A stretch of 64,000 nt of DNA from Polyodon spathula (GCF_017654505.1 NC_054536.1:10116294-10180293); one strand, 5' to 3'. Shown: positions 11,770-24,777, counted from the stretch's first letter. Program-made: numbers and translations. Notes: a model not told the origin generated them from the sequence alone.

Positions 11770-13560
11770 CTGGCTTGATCTTCAACTTAACCTGGCACGA
11801 CTTGGACGTGAGGGTGTCTGACAACTAACAAAAAACATCTGAACCTGGGCCAGACCCTTGAAGAACTGCCAGGCCTCATGGGACTCCTCTACAGCCTCCG
11901 CTGTGTATGAGTAGAAAGCCACAGCACGCCCCCAGATCACCTCAGGTTCCCTCAGCTCCTGCCCAGTCGGGGTCTTTAGACAAAGGATCAGCTGACGCTG
12001 AGCTGCCTTTTTCTCCAATCCAAAAATTCTGAAACTTGGAGAGCACCAGAGCCCCCTGTACCCATGCATCCAACAGATCAGTCAGTTTTTTTCTTTCCTT
12101 TTCAAACTTTCAAACAGCCTGTTGTCATAGCCAGACTGCAGAGCTCTGTGTAGCTGAGTGATGTCCTCCTCCAGCTAGCAGTACATTGTGTAGAGTGTTC
12201 AGTGTACTGTTGACAAAGCAACTTTACCTGCACTTTTGTCACATCCCACCACTGCCTTAGTAAAGAAAAGGCATGTTTTTGCCCCTTCCATCTTTCCTCC
12301 CCAAAATTAAAACATTTTAAATAGTGTGCATCTTGGAATAGTTTTGTGTTTAAATTCCAGTATGAATTATACACTCATGGTAAGGGAATAATCATTTTCA
12401 GATTGGCTATACTATGATCTGAGAAACCAGCTGGATGAATAGAACAATTTGTAACTAAATCTAACTGGGGTTTAAAACTATAAAATATATCTAATCTGGC
12501 CAAAGATACCACACCAGGAGACCCTTTGTACTGTTTATCATTAGGGTGTAGATTCCTCCAAGTATCCACCAGTTCTATAGTGTTAAAACAACAAGCAGCT
12601 CCCCGGCTGACCTGGGGTGGGGCTCTGAGCTGTTCCTATCTAATTTCAAATTTTCAGTGCAGCTGCAGTCCCCAGACAACAGAACAGTGTCCTCAGACTG
12701 ATACCAAAAAACACCCTCTCTCTCTTCCATCATTTGAAGCATAAATGTTGATAAAAACTAGAGTTGTATTTCCCAACCATACCTGAACCGTTAATAAACA
12801 TCCTTTTATTACTTCTGTTACTTTAAAAGAATCTGGACTAAAAATGTTTGCAAATAAAATGGCTACTCATGCACTAAAATTAGAGCCATGACTGAGAAAA
12901 GCTGTCCCTGCACATTCTCTGACCCAGTCTGTCTGATTATTATCACCAGTGTGTGTCTCCTGGAGAAATCTGAGCCTTCTCAACTAAATACTCAAAAACA
13001 GCAGCTCTTTTTACTGTATCCCTACACCCATTTACACTCAAAGCACACAAACAAAGGGTTTGCATTGAGGTAGTATAGAGAGAGGTATAAGGACACACAG
13101 TTGGAAAGAAAACCAAGTAAACAGGAAAAAGAAAAGGTACTTGAAGGTGTTTTAACATTATCATAGTTTATTTAGAGAAGCACACACTTTACTCGTCACA
13201 TTCTTCAGTCTAGCTCTTTATTTCCCTGGTCTAGCATTGGCCCCTTTTCTGTGTGTCCGCGTTTTGCAACAACTTGGTGCTTTGATTTCTTTTTCATCCT
13301 ATTGGAGAATTTAAATTGTGCCATGTCCTTATTTACTGTCTCCCAACCCCGCTAACACTGCATGCTCACTGTCTCCCACAGTGGCTGAACTATTCTGACT
13401 CGCCGGCTCCCCAGCCTCAGCCCCGGTAGTCCTTGTTGTCTCATGCATCAACTCTCTGACCTCCTCCACCCCCTGAGGCTTATTGTTCTTGCTGTTTTCC
13501 CCTTCAGCTCCCAAATCCTCCATCATATTCTTTGCCTGCCCAGCTCTCTGACTGGGCATC
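11770..13560 (-). mobile_element. L1/Tx1-like LINE fragment (ORF1 tail, endonuclease, start of RT linker)
   Basis: Read on the minus strand from 13560 down, the order is: a polar ORF1-like C-terminus ending KGPMLDQGNKELD near 13210; the APE-type endonuclease with SVNGCRDTVKRAAVFEYL near 13060, FLQETHTGDN near 12960, VFINIYASNDG near 12740, SGDCSCTENLKLDRNS near 12650, LHPNDKQY near 12540 and the SDHS motif near 12415; then the linker YWNLNTKLFQDAHY near 12360; then GLEKKAAQRQLILCLKTPTG near 12000. Stops and frame changes occur throughout and the RT itself is missing. Open frames at 11782-12069, 12102-12374, 12375-12569, 12943-13164 and 13329-13559 are all parts of this element. The clade is assigned from the endonuclease-to-linker order and is less certain than the LINE call. 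Confidence 0.8.
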
Positions 13561-13664
13561 TCTGCAGTACCTTCAGCTGTATTGCTCTCTCAGAAGTCCC
13601 TTCTTCCACAGTGCTGTTTCCCCCCTCACATTGTTTACAGTTTTTTTTTTAATATTCATTTTAT

Positions 13665-14264
13665 TAACTATCATTAGTTCACTGGACCCCCTTTTTCTTC
13701 GGTTTAAGATGAGATACAACTCTGTAGAAGTAACAGTGACCTATCACGTAAGAAGTGATTAGATTAGATACCCAAAACAAAACTGGTTTTATTTCCTTTA
13801 TGTACAGTATTGTACCTCTTTATATCCTGCATTAAAGTGTACAAAACACCGAGAACCAAACGATCTTCAGCGCAATGTTAAAGCTGCTAATCAAAACTCA
13901 TGTTTTAGAATTTGTATTCTCCTTGTTAGCTTGTGTAAACCATTGAGTTGGAATGATACTCCAGATCTATTTCTATCACTGGTTTCTGAGTTATCACTGC
14001 ATGTACGTGAAAATAAAGGTTAATGAAGATTGATGAAGCAAAAAGCAAAACAAAACAAAATACATTTATAACAAATTTCTGTGGTGTCACATTCCATGTT
14101 TTTAACTTTGATAGTTTAAGGGCATCCAATGAAACTAAATAAGCAACATCCAGACAGCTCATTAAGATAAAGAGAACAGAACAGACAAGCTGCATTTTAA
14201 ACAGCAAGCAGCATAATGTGCTATGGTGTGAGTAAAAAAAAAAAAAAAAGGCAAACCGAGGCAA
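13665..14264. other. Non-coding DNA
   Basis: No gene or repeat recognised, apart from an A tract at 14235-14249. Confidence 0.5.
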
Positions 14265-14436
14265 AAACCAAGGCAGTATGTGAAAACCAAACCAATACAG
14301 TATGTGAAAACCAAACCAATACAGTATGTGAAAACCAATGCAGTATGTGAAAACCAAACCAATACAGTATGTGAAAACCAATGCAGTATGTGAAAACCAA
14401 ACCAATACAGTATGTGAAAACCAATGCAGTATGTGC
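14265..14436. repeat. Minisatellite with two alternating unit types (24 bp and 19 bp)
   Basis: All units end in CAGTATGTG. The longer A unit (24 bp) contains AAAACCAAACCAATA and the shorter B unit (19 bp) contains AAAACCAATG. After one divergent unit the order is A A B A B A B, giving a 43-bp higher-order period over most of the array. The three long minus-strand open frames across it are translations of the repeat. Confidence 0.9.
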
Positions 14437-17400
14437 CAACTCTTTCAAATTTGGATGACAGAAACAAAATAACATTACATGGATAATTAATTATCTTCGA
14501 TTTGTATAGTATTTAATTCTTCACCAGTAGAATATCCTACTACGTATTCCCAACCACTGTCTGTTGTTGTTTTGGCTTAAATCATGGAATCATTTACACC
14601 AAAATGCAACAACTCAGATTTGTGGATGTGGATTGTTTGAGTACTGCTGAGGATTTCACAGGAGGTAAGAATGTTTTGTGATGGGTACTAAAAGACCTTG
14701 GTAGCTCAAATCATGTTCATATACATATTAGTTGTAGTTTATCTGTTCCACTAAGTCCAGGTTTCATTTTTTGTTTGGGTTTATCATGTAAATCATAGAG
14801 AATGACAGGATATGGAAAAGGAACTCAAATAAAGATGTTATAAATTGATGCTAAGTCATCACTTAGATACTGTTTCATCTAGAAGAACTTAGGAGGTCAG
14901 TTAAAAGAATATTTCTCTTGGTAAATTCTAGCATGTCATAGTAGCATATACATATATAACAATGATGGATGGGTTGTTGCCAGACATAGCTTGAACATTG
15001 CGTAAAAATATGTCCTGTTCTGTTGAAAAGATAAATGTTGAAACGGTTTGCTATCAAACAATAACTGACTGGGTGGCCGATTCTAACATAAAACAGCTGG
15101 AGATCAGAATGTCAATTACAGAGTAAAACTGAAATACAGAACATTTATTTATTTATGTATTTGTTTGTTTATTTATTTGCTACAGGGCATGTATATTTTG
15201 TGTACAGTATACTGTAGATGATTGAAACATTTCACATACAAAAAATAACATTTATGGCCCACATTGGTTTTATTAAACCCTTTTGAAGAAAGAAAAAATG
15301 ATGACTGTACTCCAAAAATGGTGGTTGAGATCTACAGTAAGTGAAGCTCACATGGATCTTTCCCTTTTGAAACATAGTTATATTTTTCTCCAAGGTTTAT
15401 GGTTTGATAAACATTAATGGTCTTATCAAACTTCAAAGATATGCACCCAACAAGCTGTGCTGTGTGTAATGTAGCTATACCAGAAGCAAAATCAGGAAAC
15501 CTCTTTAACTTTGAATTACTTATTTGAATTACTTGTAAAACTGAATTGCTCAAACAGAAATTTTTCAGTAAGTAACAATGTTGAAATATATGAAATTAAC
15601 CACAAGTTTATATTTAATTGACTTCGTTTTTGACTTCATTTTGAAAACTCAAACAAATAATAAACACTATGATTGCTAGTGCACGGAAATAGAAATTAGT
15701 ATGGCTGGGAAACAGGATGACCTCTCCACTGTTAATAAAACATAACAGCAAATTACTACAGGATTTATTATCTCTACTTTTCCCTGAATGTCATTAAGAA
15801 TAATGGGTAGTGATTTATATTTTGAAACCTTTTAAACATCTGTACCATTTTGAAAATATTAATACAAGATTAGAGCGTATAGTTTGGATTTGTTTTATTG
15901 TAAAAATCACATCCCACAGTTCTGTGTGCTTTCTTAGACAGTGCTGTACCTGATAAACAACCTTGGCTTTATTTAAACTTACAATTGCAACACATGTATC
16001 CTTTTGTGCCTTAGCTAAACAAAAACTGTAACATATTTCTGTATTCTCATCTGCAAATTTATTTACTCAATCATAACTTTTGAGTAAACCTAAAGGAATT
16101 TTATTGTAACATTCAGAAGAATAGTGATACACAAACATATTTGTCAACTAAACTAATACTAAACTTTAGTTATTACCAGGTGTAACGGGCAGTTTGTGTT
16201 GATACACTGCCATCACAGGTTCTGTCTTGTCCCCTGTCGGTGAGATGAGATGAGGTTAAAAGCTCAAAAACCATCAGTGCTCTTTTGCACAGTGGTTAGA
16301 CACTTGTTTGCGGTTTGTGGAGCTTGTCTGTTTACGCCCAGCCTGTGCCCTGTTACATATGCCTGTATTGAACAGTCTCAAACAAGCTGTGTGGAGGTCA
16401 AACAAGCGTCTGGCATCTGAGAGTGAGGCCTCAAACTGTAAACTGAGAAGTTATTTCAAGCTAGCGGGAAATCTCAAACTATGTCAGTTTTGAAGTGATG
16501 GAAAGTTTAATCATGGAACGAGATGATCTCCAGCCAAACACGCTTTTGTTTTTTGTTTTTTTAAAGAAATACAAATAAAAATAGTTTTTCTATATACCCA
16601 GACATTTTAGAATGTCCGATTATGTTTCCTCGCTATAGAACTCCCAACAACAGCTCAAGAGAACTGAACGCCGATGGGTGTTCTCTGATCCCAACCTCAG
16701 TCTTCTCTTTACACACAGGAACTTTAAATAGCACAGTTGATATTTTACCAGCTGAGCCACCCTTTAAAGCAGTTTCTAGCAGTTCGGGTTAAAAGGTTTA
16801 AAGAGTTTATGCGACTGTTTAATATCTAGGTACCTATTTTTTCTGAGCAGGGCCTCTCGTACATTCCACTAAAAACAAAAACACTACTGAGAATAAATAG
16901 TTTTGGCAACGCATTCCACTATAGTAAAAAACAGCATTGAAGATACAGACAAACAGGATGACACACCTTACATAGTTAAACAAATTAATTGGATACTATA
17001 AACTATTATGACTAAATTTAAAATTATAAATGCTATTATGGAAAGTTATAGATATTTCAATTACTTTTCAATTCCTGTTAATATGGCCAGTTAAGTATAA
17101 ACGGCTAGTTTCATGGACCCCTATTAACTTGGACTATCTTACCTAAGGGAGCATTACGTATCTCAGGATTAATGATAAATCAAAGCTATAAAGCTAGCCA
17201 GAAGGGCTCCGATATATTTAAGTGTCCACATACTGGAATTCATGTAAAGAGTTGTCCACTGGTCATCAGAGAATGGCTAGGCATTGTACTATATGTTGAA
17301 AATTGATTTTTCAAAATACTTCATCATGACTGCTTTAGATCCTGGTATTAGCTGGTCTTCAAGCATTGAAGGTTAATGAATTAGAAATGATGCCACTTCT

Positions 17401-17650
17401 GAATTATTCTAAATTCAAAATGGCATTTTGTGATGCTAATTTAGCACACTGCAATCAACAAAAATCTCATGGGGGGAGAATGTGCTGCTATAGAAACAGT
17501 TGTACTGCATGTTGATGTCAATCTGCATCTGTCTCTGCAGCATTGCAATGTTAATCTTAACAATTGCAGTCAGTAACATTTCCAGACAGTCTACTAAAAA
17601 TAAAAGAACACAATAACCTAGCAATACAGTCTAATCCAGCATTCATGTAT
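14437..17650. other. AT-rich non-coding DNA
   Basis: No supported gene. A segment at about 16182-16790 is richer in CpG and less AT-rich than its surroundings and could be an old repeat, because it begins TGTAACGGGC, but no partner or target duplication was found. Confidence 0.45.
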
Positions 17651-17652
17651 GC

Positions 17653-17696
<44 letters not shown>

Positions 17697-17700
17697 TATA

Positions 17701-17749
<49 letters not shown>

Positions 17750-17765
17750 TATATAGATATAAATT
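17651..17765. repeat. Compound AT and GATA microsatellite
   Basis: An (AT)n run at about 17653-17693 is followed by nine or ten TAGA units at about 17711-17748 and a short AT tail. Confidence 0.95.
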
Positions 17766-20529
17766 ATATCAATAAATTTAATTGCACATTTGTCCAACAG
17801 GATAACAATGATAAGAAATTCCCTAGATAAATGTAAAATTGCTGGACTCTTTGTGCAGACAGCCTAAATACAGCCCAGATTATTGTACACACAAAAGCTT
17901 GTGATAAAGACAAGGTCCTTTGCATATCAACCAGCACTGTACAAGCAGCTCTCTAAATACAATATATGCAAATCTACAGTGCGAAGTACTGCACGTGTGT
18001 ATCTAATTACGTACAAATGTATGCTTGGCTACATTATTTCCCCTGACGGAAGATTATAAGTTACAATATACCTTTTTTGGTACACTCAGTAAATGTGTTG
18101 TAGACTAAGTGTAGGTTATAAAACTAGTTCTGCTTTCTCTTTGTAATTTCTTGAACTGAAGTAAGTTCAGCAAAATCACCAATCATGATTTATAGTTTTC
18201 CTGCTGCCTTTGCACTTCTCTATCAAAGCTGACCCCACAGATGGTAGAAATCTCATTTCAGCTATCGCTTGCTGGGTTCTTGGAAAGGTAGTAGTTGCAA
18301 ATCTGAATAAGCACATAAGCGTATTATGTAAATACCCAGTCTGTGCACAGCATACAATATGTGGGCTATAATCTGTTTATTTTTATACAGTGCTGCATAC
18401 TATTTTAGAATATCTGCTATCCTAAAGAGGTCATTTTGTTTATCTAATTCCTCACTATTAACCACAATACCAATCTGTCTTTTCTGAAGTATTTTTTTTT
18501 TTGGTAATACAAAACATTGTAGAATGTTATTAAAGCCCAATAACATCACTTATAATTTTAGTTTCGCACATTTTTATGTCAGATTTATCCATCCCAGACT
18601 TCTGTCCTGACCTCGAATCAGATCAAGTCACATCACGTCAAAAGTCTACAATGTCTATATTCAGTACTCGAGCCTGCAGCTAATTACTGGATAATGTTGC
18701 CAGTGTAAGGTCAGTGCAAGTGCCACAGTTTTTTGGGTTATTTTTTTGTTCACAAGGCTAGGCTTGGCAGGTCTCTCTTAGGATGTCACTGGCTCTTTCA
18801 AGGGTTTCAGCACACAAGTTTGTGATGCAGAAGTGGGCAGAGCAATTTAGTGAAGGAAGTTACCCTAACAAGCTGTGGAACAGACCTGCATCATTTCCAT
18901 TTCATCCAAGGGAGGCTTGTTATAGACTTTACAGCACTCCCTTTCCCTTCCTGGCATGACGATATTTTTTGTGGAACAATATCAAATGACAAGAGGGTTC
19001 ATTAATTTGGAAATCATCCAGAATTGATACATAGCAACTGGAACTACTTAACATAAGCACACATGACATTCTTGCTGTAAGTAATGTGTTTAGGAAAAGG
19101 CTTGGAGCCAGAGCAAAAATCTGAGATGTGGGAGGAATTGCAAAAAACAAGCAACATCCTCCGCAAAAAGATCTGTTATGGAAATGCTACATCATTTGTA
19201 GTTCAAAAAAGAACAAATACAAAATATCCATACTAAACAGATGGTGGGCAACTAAAAGGAGGCACTTCAGTTAAATATTGTCACCATCTACAGAGGCATA
19301 TCTATTTGAAACCGTGCACCTGCTCTGTGTGATCAAAGAAAAGCTGTATTACCATTTCAATCATGCTTAAATGAGTGTTAAATTAATTTTGTTACAATAC
19401 CTATTTTTTCTCTAGCAGTATTATCAATGGACACTATTCTTTTAAAGCTATTTTTGTTCTTTACTTAATTTGGTGCATATATTGAAACAATCCAAACTGT
19501 TCCTTTCTGATATCTAATCACGCCTGTACGGGTATTGATATCAACTCGACCACTGCAGTGAAACAGTGCTACAGCACAGAAGATATAGTGACGATTTTGC
19601 CGTTTTGGATTGCATGTTGTATCTGCTTTTTGTGCTTCAACTTTCCAGATTCCACTCTGGTTCCAAATAGCTTGACCTGTCAGCTTTGCCCCTGATGATG
19701 GCTCTTTGGTAGAGGCTCCACTGCCTCCTGCTGTCCAGCAAACAGAATGGGTAGATTGGAAGGGTTCCAGCTAACAGTAGATTCAGCACACTTCAAAATA
19801 CAATCTTGACTAGTCAGTTCTATCCCAGTATAAACGTGAAGCGGTTTCAGCCATCCATGCTGCTAAACAGACCTGCACTTGGCAGAAAGGAGGCACCCTT
19901 ATGAAAAGGAAGTATGTGCATTACTGTACTGAAATCACAAGAATAATAACGCAGCCTACTTTTATTATACTGGAAATATACAATTAGGCATGCTATTCAT
20001 ATTATTATTTGATATCAGTAGAATGTATTATTATGACCACGATATATTATCTACATTTCAAATCCATGTATATTATTATATAATGATATACATGCACTTG
20101 AGCCAAGCCTGTGTCTTAAATACAAACAACTGTCTCTGTCTCTAGCCAGGAGGGGGGGAACAGCAAGTTCTTTCTGAGTTATGCATTTTGATTGTGCATA
20201 GGTCCATGATTGTTACTAATGATAATGCATATTACATAGTCAATGTTATAAATCTAATAGAACATTGGACATTGTCCCAGCCATTTCGGGTCATTGTCTG
20301 CTAGTGTAAACAAAAAGACTCATTCCTGTGTATTAAACAAGCAAAATAATTCTACTTTAATTTAAAAAGTTATCAAAAAGATAAACCAGAGTATTGGGTG
20401 TATTAAAAGTTAGTATTTAGCGGCTTGACGCTACATTGGTAACACGTACAATGTACAGCATTTCATCTTAGATCCATCTAAATAATCTCCAATTCACCGC
20501 CATTAATTACATATGTACACCTGACATCT
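17766..20529. other. AT-rich non-coding DNA
   Basis: No gene, element or tandem array recognised. Open frames are short and lack motifs. Confidence 0.5.
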
Positions 20530-21790
20530 TCCAAGTTTAATACATACATAATAACCTCCTCATACAAGTTCTATGGGATTGAGGTCTAGAGACTGGGAAG
20601 TCCAGGTCATTAGATTGAATTGCCCTTCACTTTCCTTCTTCACCAGATTGTTATTCCACAACTTTGAGGTGTGTTTCATTATCTTGCTGAAGAATGAAGG
20701 ATTGCCCAACTAGCCGTAATCCTGATGGAATGGCATGCCTCTGAAGTATGCTATGATAGCCATGCTGGTTGAGCTTGCCATGGACTTGGTAAAGATCACC
20801 AATTCTGTCACCAGCAAAGCAACCCCAGACCATGACACTGCCTCCTCCATGCTTGACAGTGGGAACCACACATGCAGAACTCATGCACTCACCCTCTCTG
20901 TGTCTTACAAATACTGTGCGGTTAGACCCAAATATTTCAAATTTTCACTCATCGGTCCATAAAACCGATTTCCACTCGCCAAAAGTCCAGTTTCTGTGTT
21001 TTTTGGCCCAGGCAAGTCTCTTCCTCTTATTCTGCACTCTTAACAGTGGTTTCTTTGCAGCAATTCTTCCAGTTAGGCCAACTTCACGCAATCTCCTCTG
21101 AGCAGTTGATGTTGAAACATCTGTACTTCTAGTAGCATTTAGCTGAGCTTGTATTTCAGGGGATTCTGAGGTCACCCTTGGCCTGCCTGACCTTGTTCAA
21201 GTGACAGTTTCTTCAAATCGTTTGATGGTCTTAGCCATAGTAGTTACAGACACTTACAAAGTTCTTGCGATTTGTCTTAAAGATTGACCTTCATTTCTTA
21301 AAGTAATTACAGACTCTTTTTTCTTTGCTTAACTGAGTGTATTTTGTCATTTCCTGCTCCCTTACATACAGGAATGGCAAACTTGTGCCTATGCTACCTA
21401 TATTTATAGTAATGGTGGACCCTCACCTGTTAACAATAATTGGTGACAAAAGGTTAATTAGGTAACATGCTAGTTAATTCAGAGAACATCTAAAAAAGAC
21501 ACTTTTATACTTAGGCCAGTGTTCTAACACCGTGTTATATACATTTCAGACTTTTAACTGACTTGGGCTTCAGACTGAAATCCCCTTGCTTTGGGTGACC
21601 ATTTCATTGAAATTGACAAGATTTACATTTTCATTTAAAAATAAAATTTTTGAATGCAGTTCACTTATGATTATCAGCTTATATAAATACACATATCATA
21701 ATGAAATATTAAGTTTATACAGTTAAAAGAATACATAATCATGAAAAACTTGGTTTCAAGCAGGTGTACTCAAACTTTTGAGTGGCACTG
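20530..21790 (-). mobile_element. Decayed Tc1-like transposon (left end lost)
   Basis: The right end is GAGTGGCACTG at 21790 followed by TA, as in Tc1/mariner elements. On the minus strand a broken transposase is readable: a helix-turn-helix remnant (LRNEGQSLRQIA) near 21270-21310; the DNA-binding linker and first catalytic aspartate (RRLREVGLTGRIAAKKPLL, KSVLWTDE) in 21175-20945; [18 protein letters not shown] and the second aspartate in ILQQDNETH in 20884-20651; and LDLNPIE with the third catalytic residue at 20589-20569. Several stops and frame changes separate the pieces. The left terminal repeat was not found. It belongs to a different subfamily from the two copies at 31125 and 57622. 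Confidence 0.85.
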
Positions 21791-22029
21791 TATATATAAC
21801 TATACTGAGTTCAAGACAATTGTGTGACAACCAATTTTTCATGTCATCCAAGCAGGAAGACAGACAGCATAGACTGCCAAAGTGTTCAAGTGCCTCACAT
21901 TTCTAATTGAACTTTCTAAATATGCTGTGATCAATGTCATTCAAAATAACAAGCTCCTGGCCAAGAATGGAACCATGGTAATGGTGTCATCTCCAAGGTA
22001 CCAAAAAATGGGCATTCAATTTGAATCAC

Positions 22030-22642
22030 TGTCACAGAGACAGCCGGAGTGGGTGACATCAGACCATAGCCAGGAAATAAGCAACAGAGAGAGATGGAGT
22101 TTGGTGGAGCTGAGTGAATGCTTTCGCTCAACATTTAACAAATAAACAGAACAGAAAATAAAAAGGTTGTAACAAACAAAAATCTATAGGAGACAGCACT
22201 GGTAGCCAAAATAAACAGACAAACAAAATGGACCATACAGACAAAAGACGGTGAGCTTCTTTTAATGATTATTATTATTATTTTCTTTACCTCCATCTCC
22301 AATCCTGTTCTCCACTGACCGAACACACAACCCCCAGTATGTGATAACATGTTGCTTTTATGCAGTTGTACCGAGACTCGACTGCTAATCAGTCATTCAA
22401 TTGGAGTCGCGGTACAACTGCACGTGAATTAATAAAGTACAATTCCCCATACTCACATATTACATTTTACTTGCACGTGAAGTGCTGTGCAATCCTCATG
22501 CCTAAATACAAATATACATTTTAAACACTTGTGTTACACAGACCCGTTTATATCCTGTGTACCAGTCACTATACACCATCATTTAACACACCATACTCAA
22601 CATATAACAGAAAATACACACAGGGGCAGGCACTTCGTCACA
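22030..22642 (-). mobile_element. Solo LTR (copy 2) with perfect 5-bp target duplication
   Basis: This copy is in reverse orientation: on the + strand it starts TGTCACAGAGACAGCC and ends GGCACTTCGTCACA. The bases before (22025-22029) and after (22643-22647) are both ATCAC, a perfect 5-bp target duplication, so this is a solo LTR left by recombination between the two LTRs of one insertion. It carries a strong hairpin (22362-22379 pairing with 22404-22421, 17 of 18 positions) next to a TATA-like GCATAAAAG. Confidence 0.9.
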
Positions 22643-22992
22643 ATCACCAAGAAGGGTTACTCAAGTGTTTAAATTCCTGATATTGTATCTTGGTTTAGAT
22701 AATGAAGTGGAAACATATGTGATGTACAGGTACCTACTGGCATGTTATTAGTGATGTAGTTATTATCTATATGGGTGTGGATGTATCTGCTTATGGACAG
22801 TTTAAAACTTTGCAAACCTATGAAACTGGTTTCATCAAGTGAAGCCATAATGTGAAGTACGAGAAGGGGTCAGTTGGGCAGACCACATAACCAATATACT
22901 ACTTATTGTTAGTTTAAAAGAAGACTTTCCATTCAAAACGTTGCTTGATCTCAAATGTTCATGATTGTTGTAAGCCATGCCTCTCTGGAGTG

Positions 22993-23212
22993 TAGAACTG
23001 TAAACCTTCATTTCATAACAGTCAATGCAAGGTCTGCGGAGATAGTATAGAACTGTAAACCTTCATTTCATAACAGTCAATGCAAGGTCTGCGGAGATAG
23101 TATAGAACTGTAAACCTTCATTTCATAAGAGTCAATGCAAGCTCTGCAGTAACAATGTAGAACTGTAAAACTTCATTTCATAAGAGTCAGTGCAAAGTCT
23201 GCAGAGATAGAC
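22993..23212. repeat. Minisatellite, 55-bp unit, 4 copies
   Basis: Four tandem units each begin TAGAACTGTAAA and contain CTTCATTTCATAA. The first two are almost identical. The third and fourth have several substitutions, and the last ends at GAGATAG. Confidence 0.95.
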
Positions 23213-24315
23213 TTACACATGTGTTTGTCATCGATATATAACTCTTGGCTTTGGAAGTGTGTAATGCTTTATTGAATGGCAGCATAGTGTCTACAATAAT
23301 GCTAACTCATTTTGGTTCAAATGAAATAAATAGCACAGCTCAAAATTTCAACAGTTCGTTGATTGGATTTGATTATTATGTTGTGATGCAAAATCAATAC
23401 GGTACAGAAAATGAACAGTTACGAGTATTGAAAATGAAAATTAAAGCTGGTTCAATAACTATAAAGAGTTTTTTTTTTATGAGGATGAGTATTTCAATTG
23501 AAAATGAGATTAAATTGAGCAAACTGATTAAAACGAAAATTCTTATCAACATATATGTTATTTTCAGTAGTCATTTTGGGGGACATGCGATATTGATTCA
23601 TGTGTTCATGTATATATAAATAACAGCAGTAATGCAGAATTGGTGGGGTGCACTGAAAACTTTTTGTAGAGTTCTTTAGACTATTAAGGACATATTATGC
23701 AGCTCGAGCCACATACCTAAAGCTGTGTGTATGTATGTTGTCCCCAGGTTCATTATGGATCATGAATTATTCCTTTTACAGCTGGCCTTTTCCACTGACA
23801 TTTCCCACTACATTAAAAATAAAAAGAGTTATCACAGGACTTGTATATAGTTTACTCTCAAATATTGTTAACAATCACTGCCCTCTAGTGGACAGCTTTC
23901 TCACAGTACATGTACCATTCAGGTACAGGTGTCATTGTACCATTTAAACGGACTTTAACGATGAATATGCGCATAAACCTCATAATGCAGATTATTACAA
24001 CTGTATCCGAAAAAAAAAAAAAAAATGTGGCCCTGATTTTTAGATTTGTATCTCGTTTTCTTTTTCTATTAAAGTCAGGAAAAAAAAAAGAAAAAAACAT
24101 CCATCCAAACCACTTTAGAAGGTTGTAGACAGGGCGTCATTTGCTATTGGGCAGGTTTATCTCACTCGTGATGCTGTTGGGGACGGAGAATGTTGATACA
24201 ACTTTGCACCCCACGAATGTTTTTCTGAAATCACGCCCCTGTTTGTTGGTCAGAGGGAATCAAGAGCTAGTCTCCATTTAGGATATAATTTGAAATAAAG
24301 GTGTTTTGTAAATAA
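23213..24315. other. Upstream non-coding DNA
   Basis: No supported gene. An open frame at 23245-23619 is AT-rich and motif-free. A tracts occur at 24009-24023 and 24079-24088. Confidence 0.45.
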
Positions 24316-24591
24316 CACCGTGTAACATTTATTTTTATTTTTATTTATTTATTTTTTGTATTTATTTATTCCCACAAACTTTGCTTTTGTGACCAGGACA
24401 GTGATATTTCAAAATATCACTATTTCCAATGGGAAAACGGGCAAATGTGTGTCTTTTCGTTCACATAAAGTCAGAAAAAAACAACATATGAATCCATATT
24501 AACATGTATTTATACTAAAGTAATACAAAAATGATTACAAAAGATTTAGAAGTGAGTAGTTTTTCGAGATTTGCGATTATACTGTATTTAA
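24316..24591 (+). repeat. Dispersed repeat, copy 2, close upstream of mmp16
   Basis: This is a second copy of the repeat at 9104-9432, starting ACACCGTGTAACA and continuing from 24375 with the near-identical body. Its T-rich stretch is replaced by a TTTA-rich one. The copy ends about 380 bp before the mmp16 start codon, so it may lie in or beside the promoter. Confidence 0.8.
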
Positions 24592-24737
24592 TTTCTATAA
24601 CATACTGTAATAAATCTAATATCGCACAAATGCTTCATTCTGGTTCAATAATTCGCTGCAGTTCGGTCATGAAAGGGTGTGTTACAGCTGTACTGTACCG
24701 GTTGGATAAGCGCATGCGCCGTAGTAAAGAGCACTGG

Positions 24738-24767
24738 ATGAAAATGACTAGCTATCCCACAGAGTGA
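24738..24767 (+). other. Upstream ORF 1 in the mmp16 leader (9 codons)
   Basis: An ATG at 24738 opens a nine-codon frame (MKMTSYPTE) ending in TGA at 24765-24767. It matters only if the transcript starts upstream of it. An in-frame ATG further up (24669) would extend it. Confidence 0.35.
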
Positions 24768-24777
24768 AGGAAGGTAA

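Noticed and set aside
11782..13559. A cluster of minus-strand open frames that could pass for a host gene
   Set aside because: Together they read as ORF1 tail, APE endonuclease and linker of an L1/Tx1-like LINE with stops and frameshifts.
13926..14475. Three long overlapping minus-strand frames rich in H, W, F and Y
   Set aside because: They are translations of the 24/19-bp minisatellite in its three frames.
22993..23212. A CRISPR-like array
   Set aside because: Units are contiguous 55-bp tandem copies without unique spacers, in vertebrate DNA.
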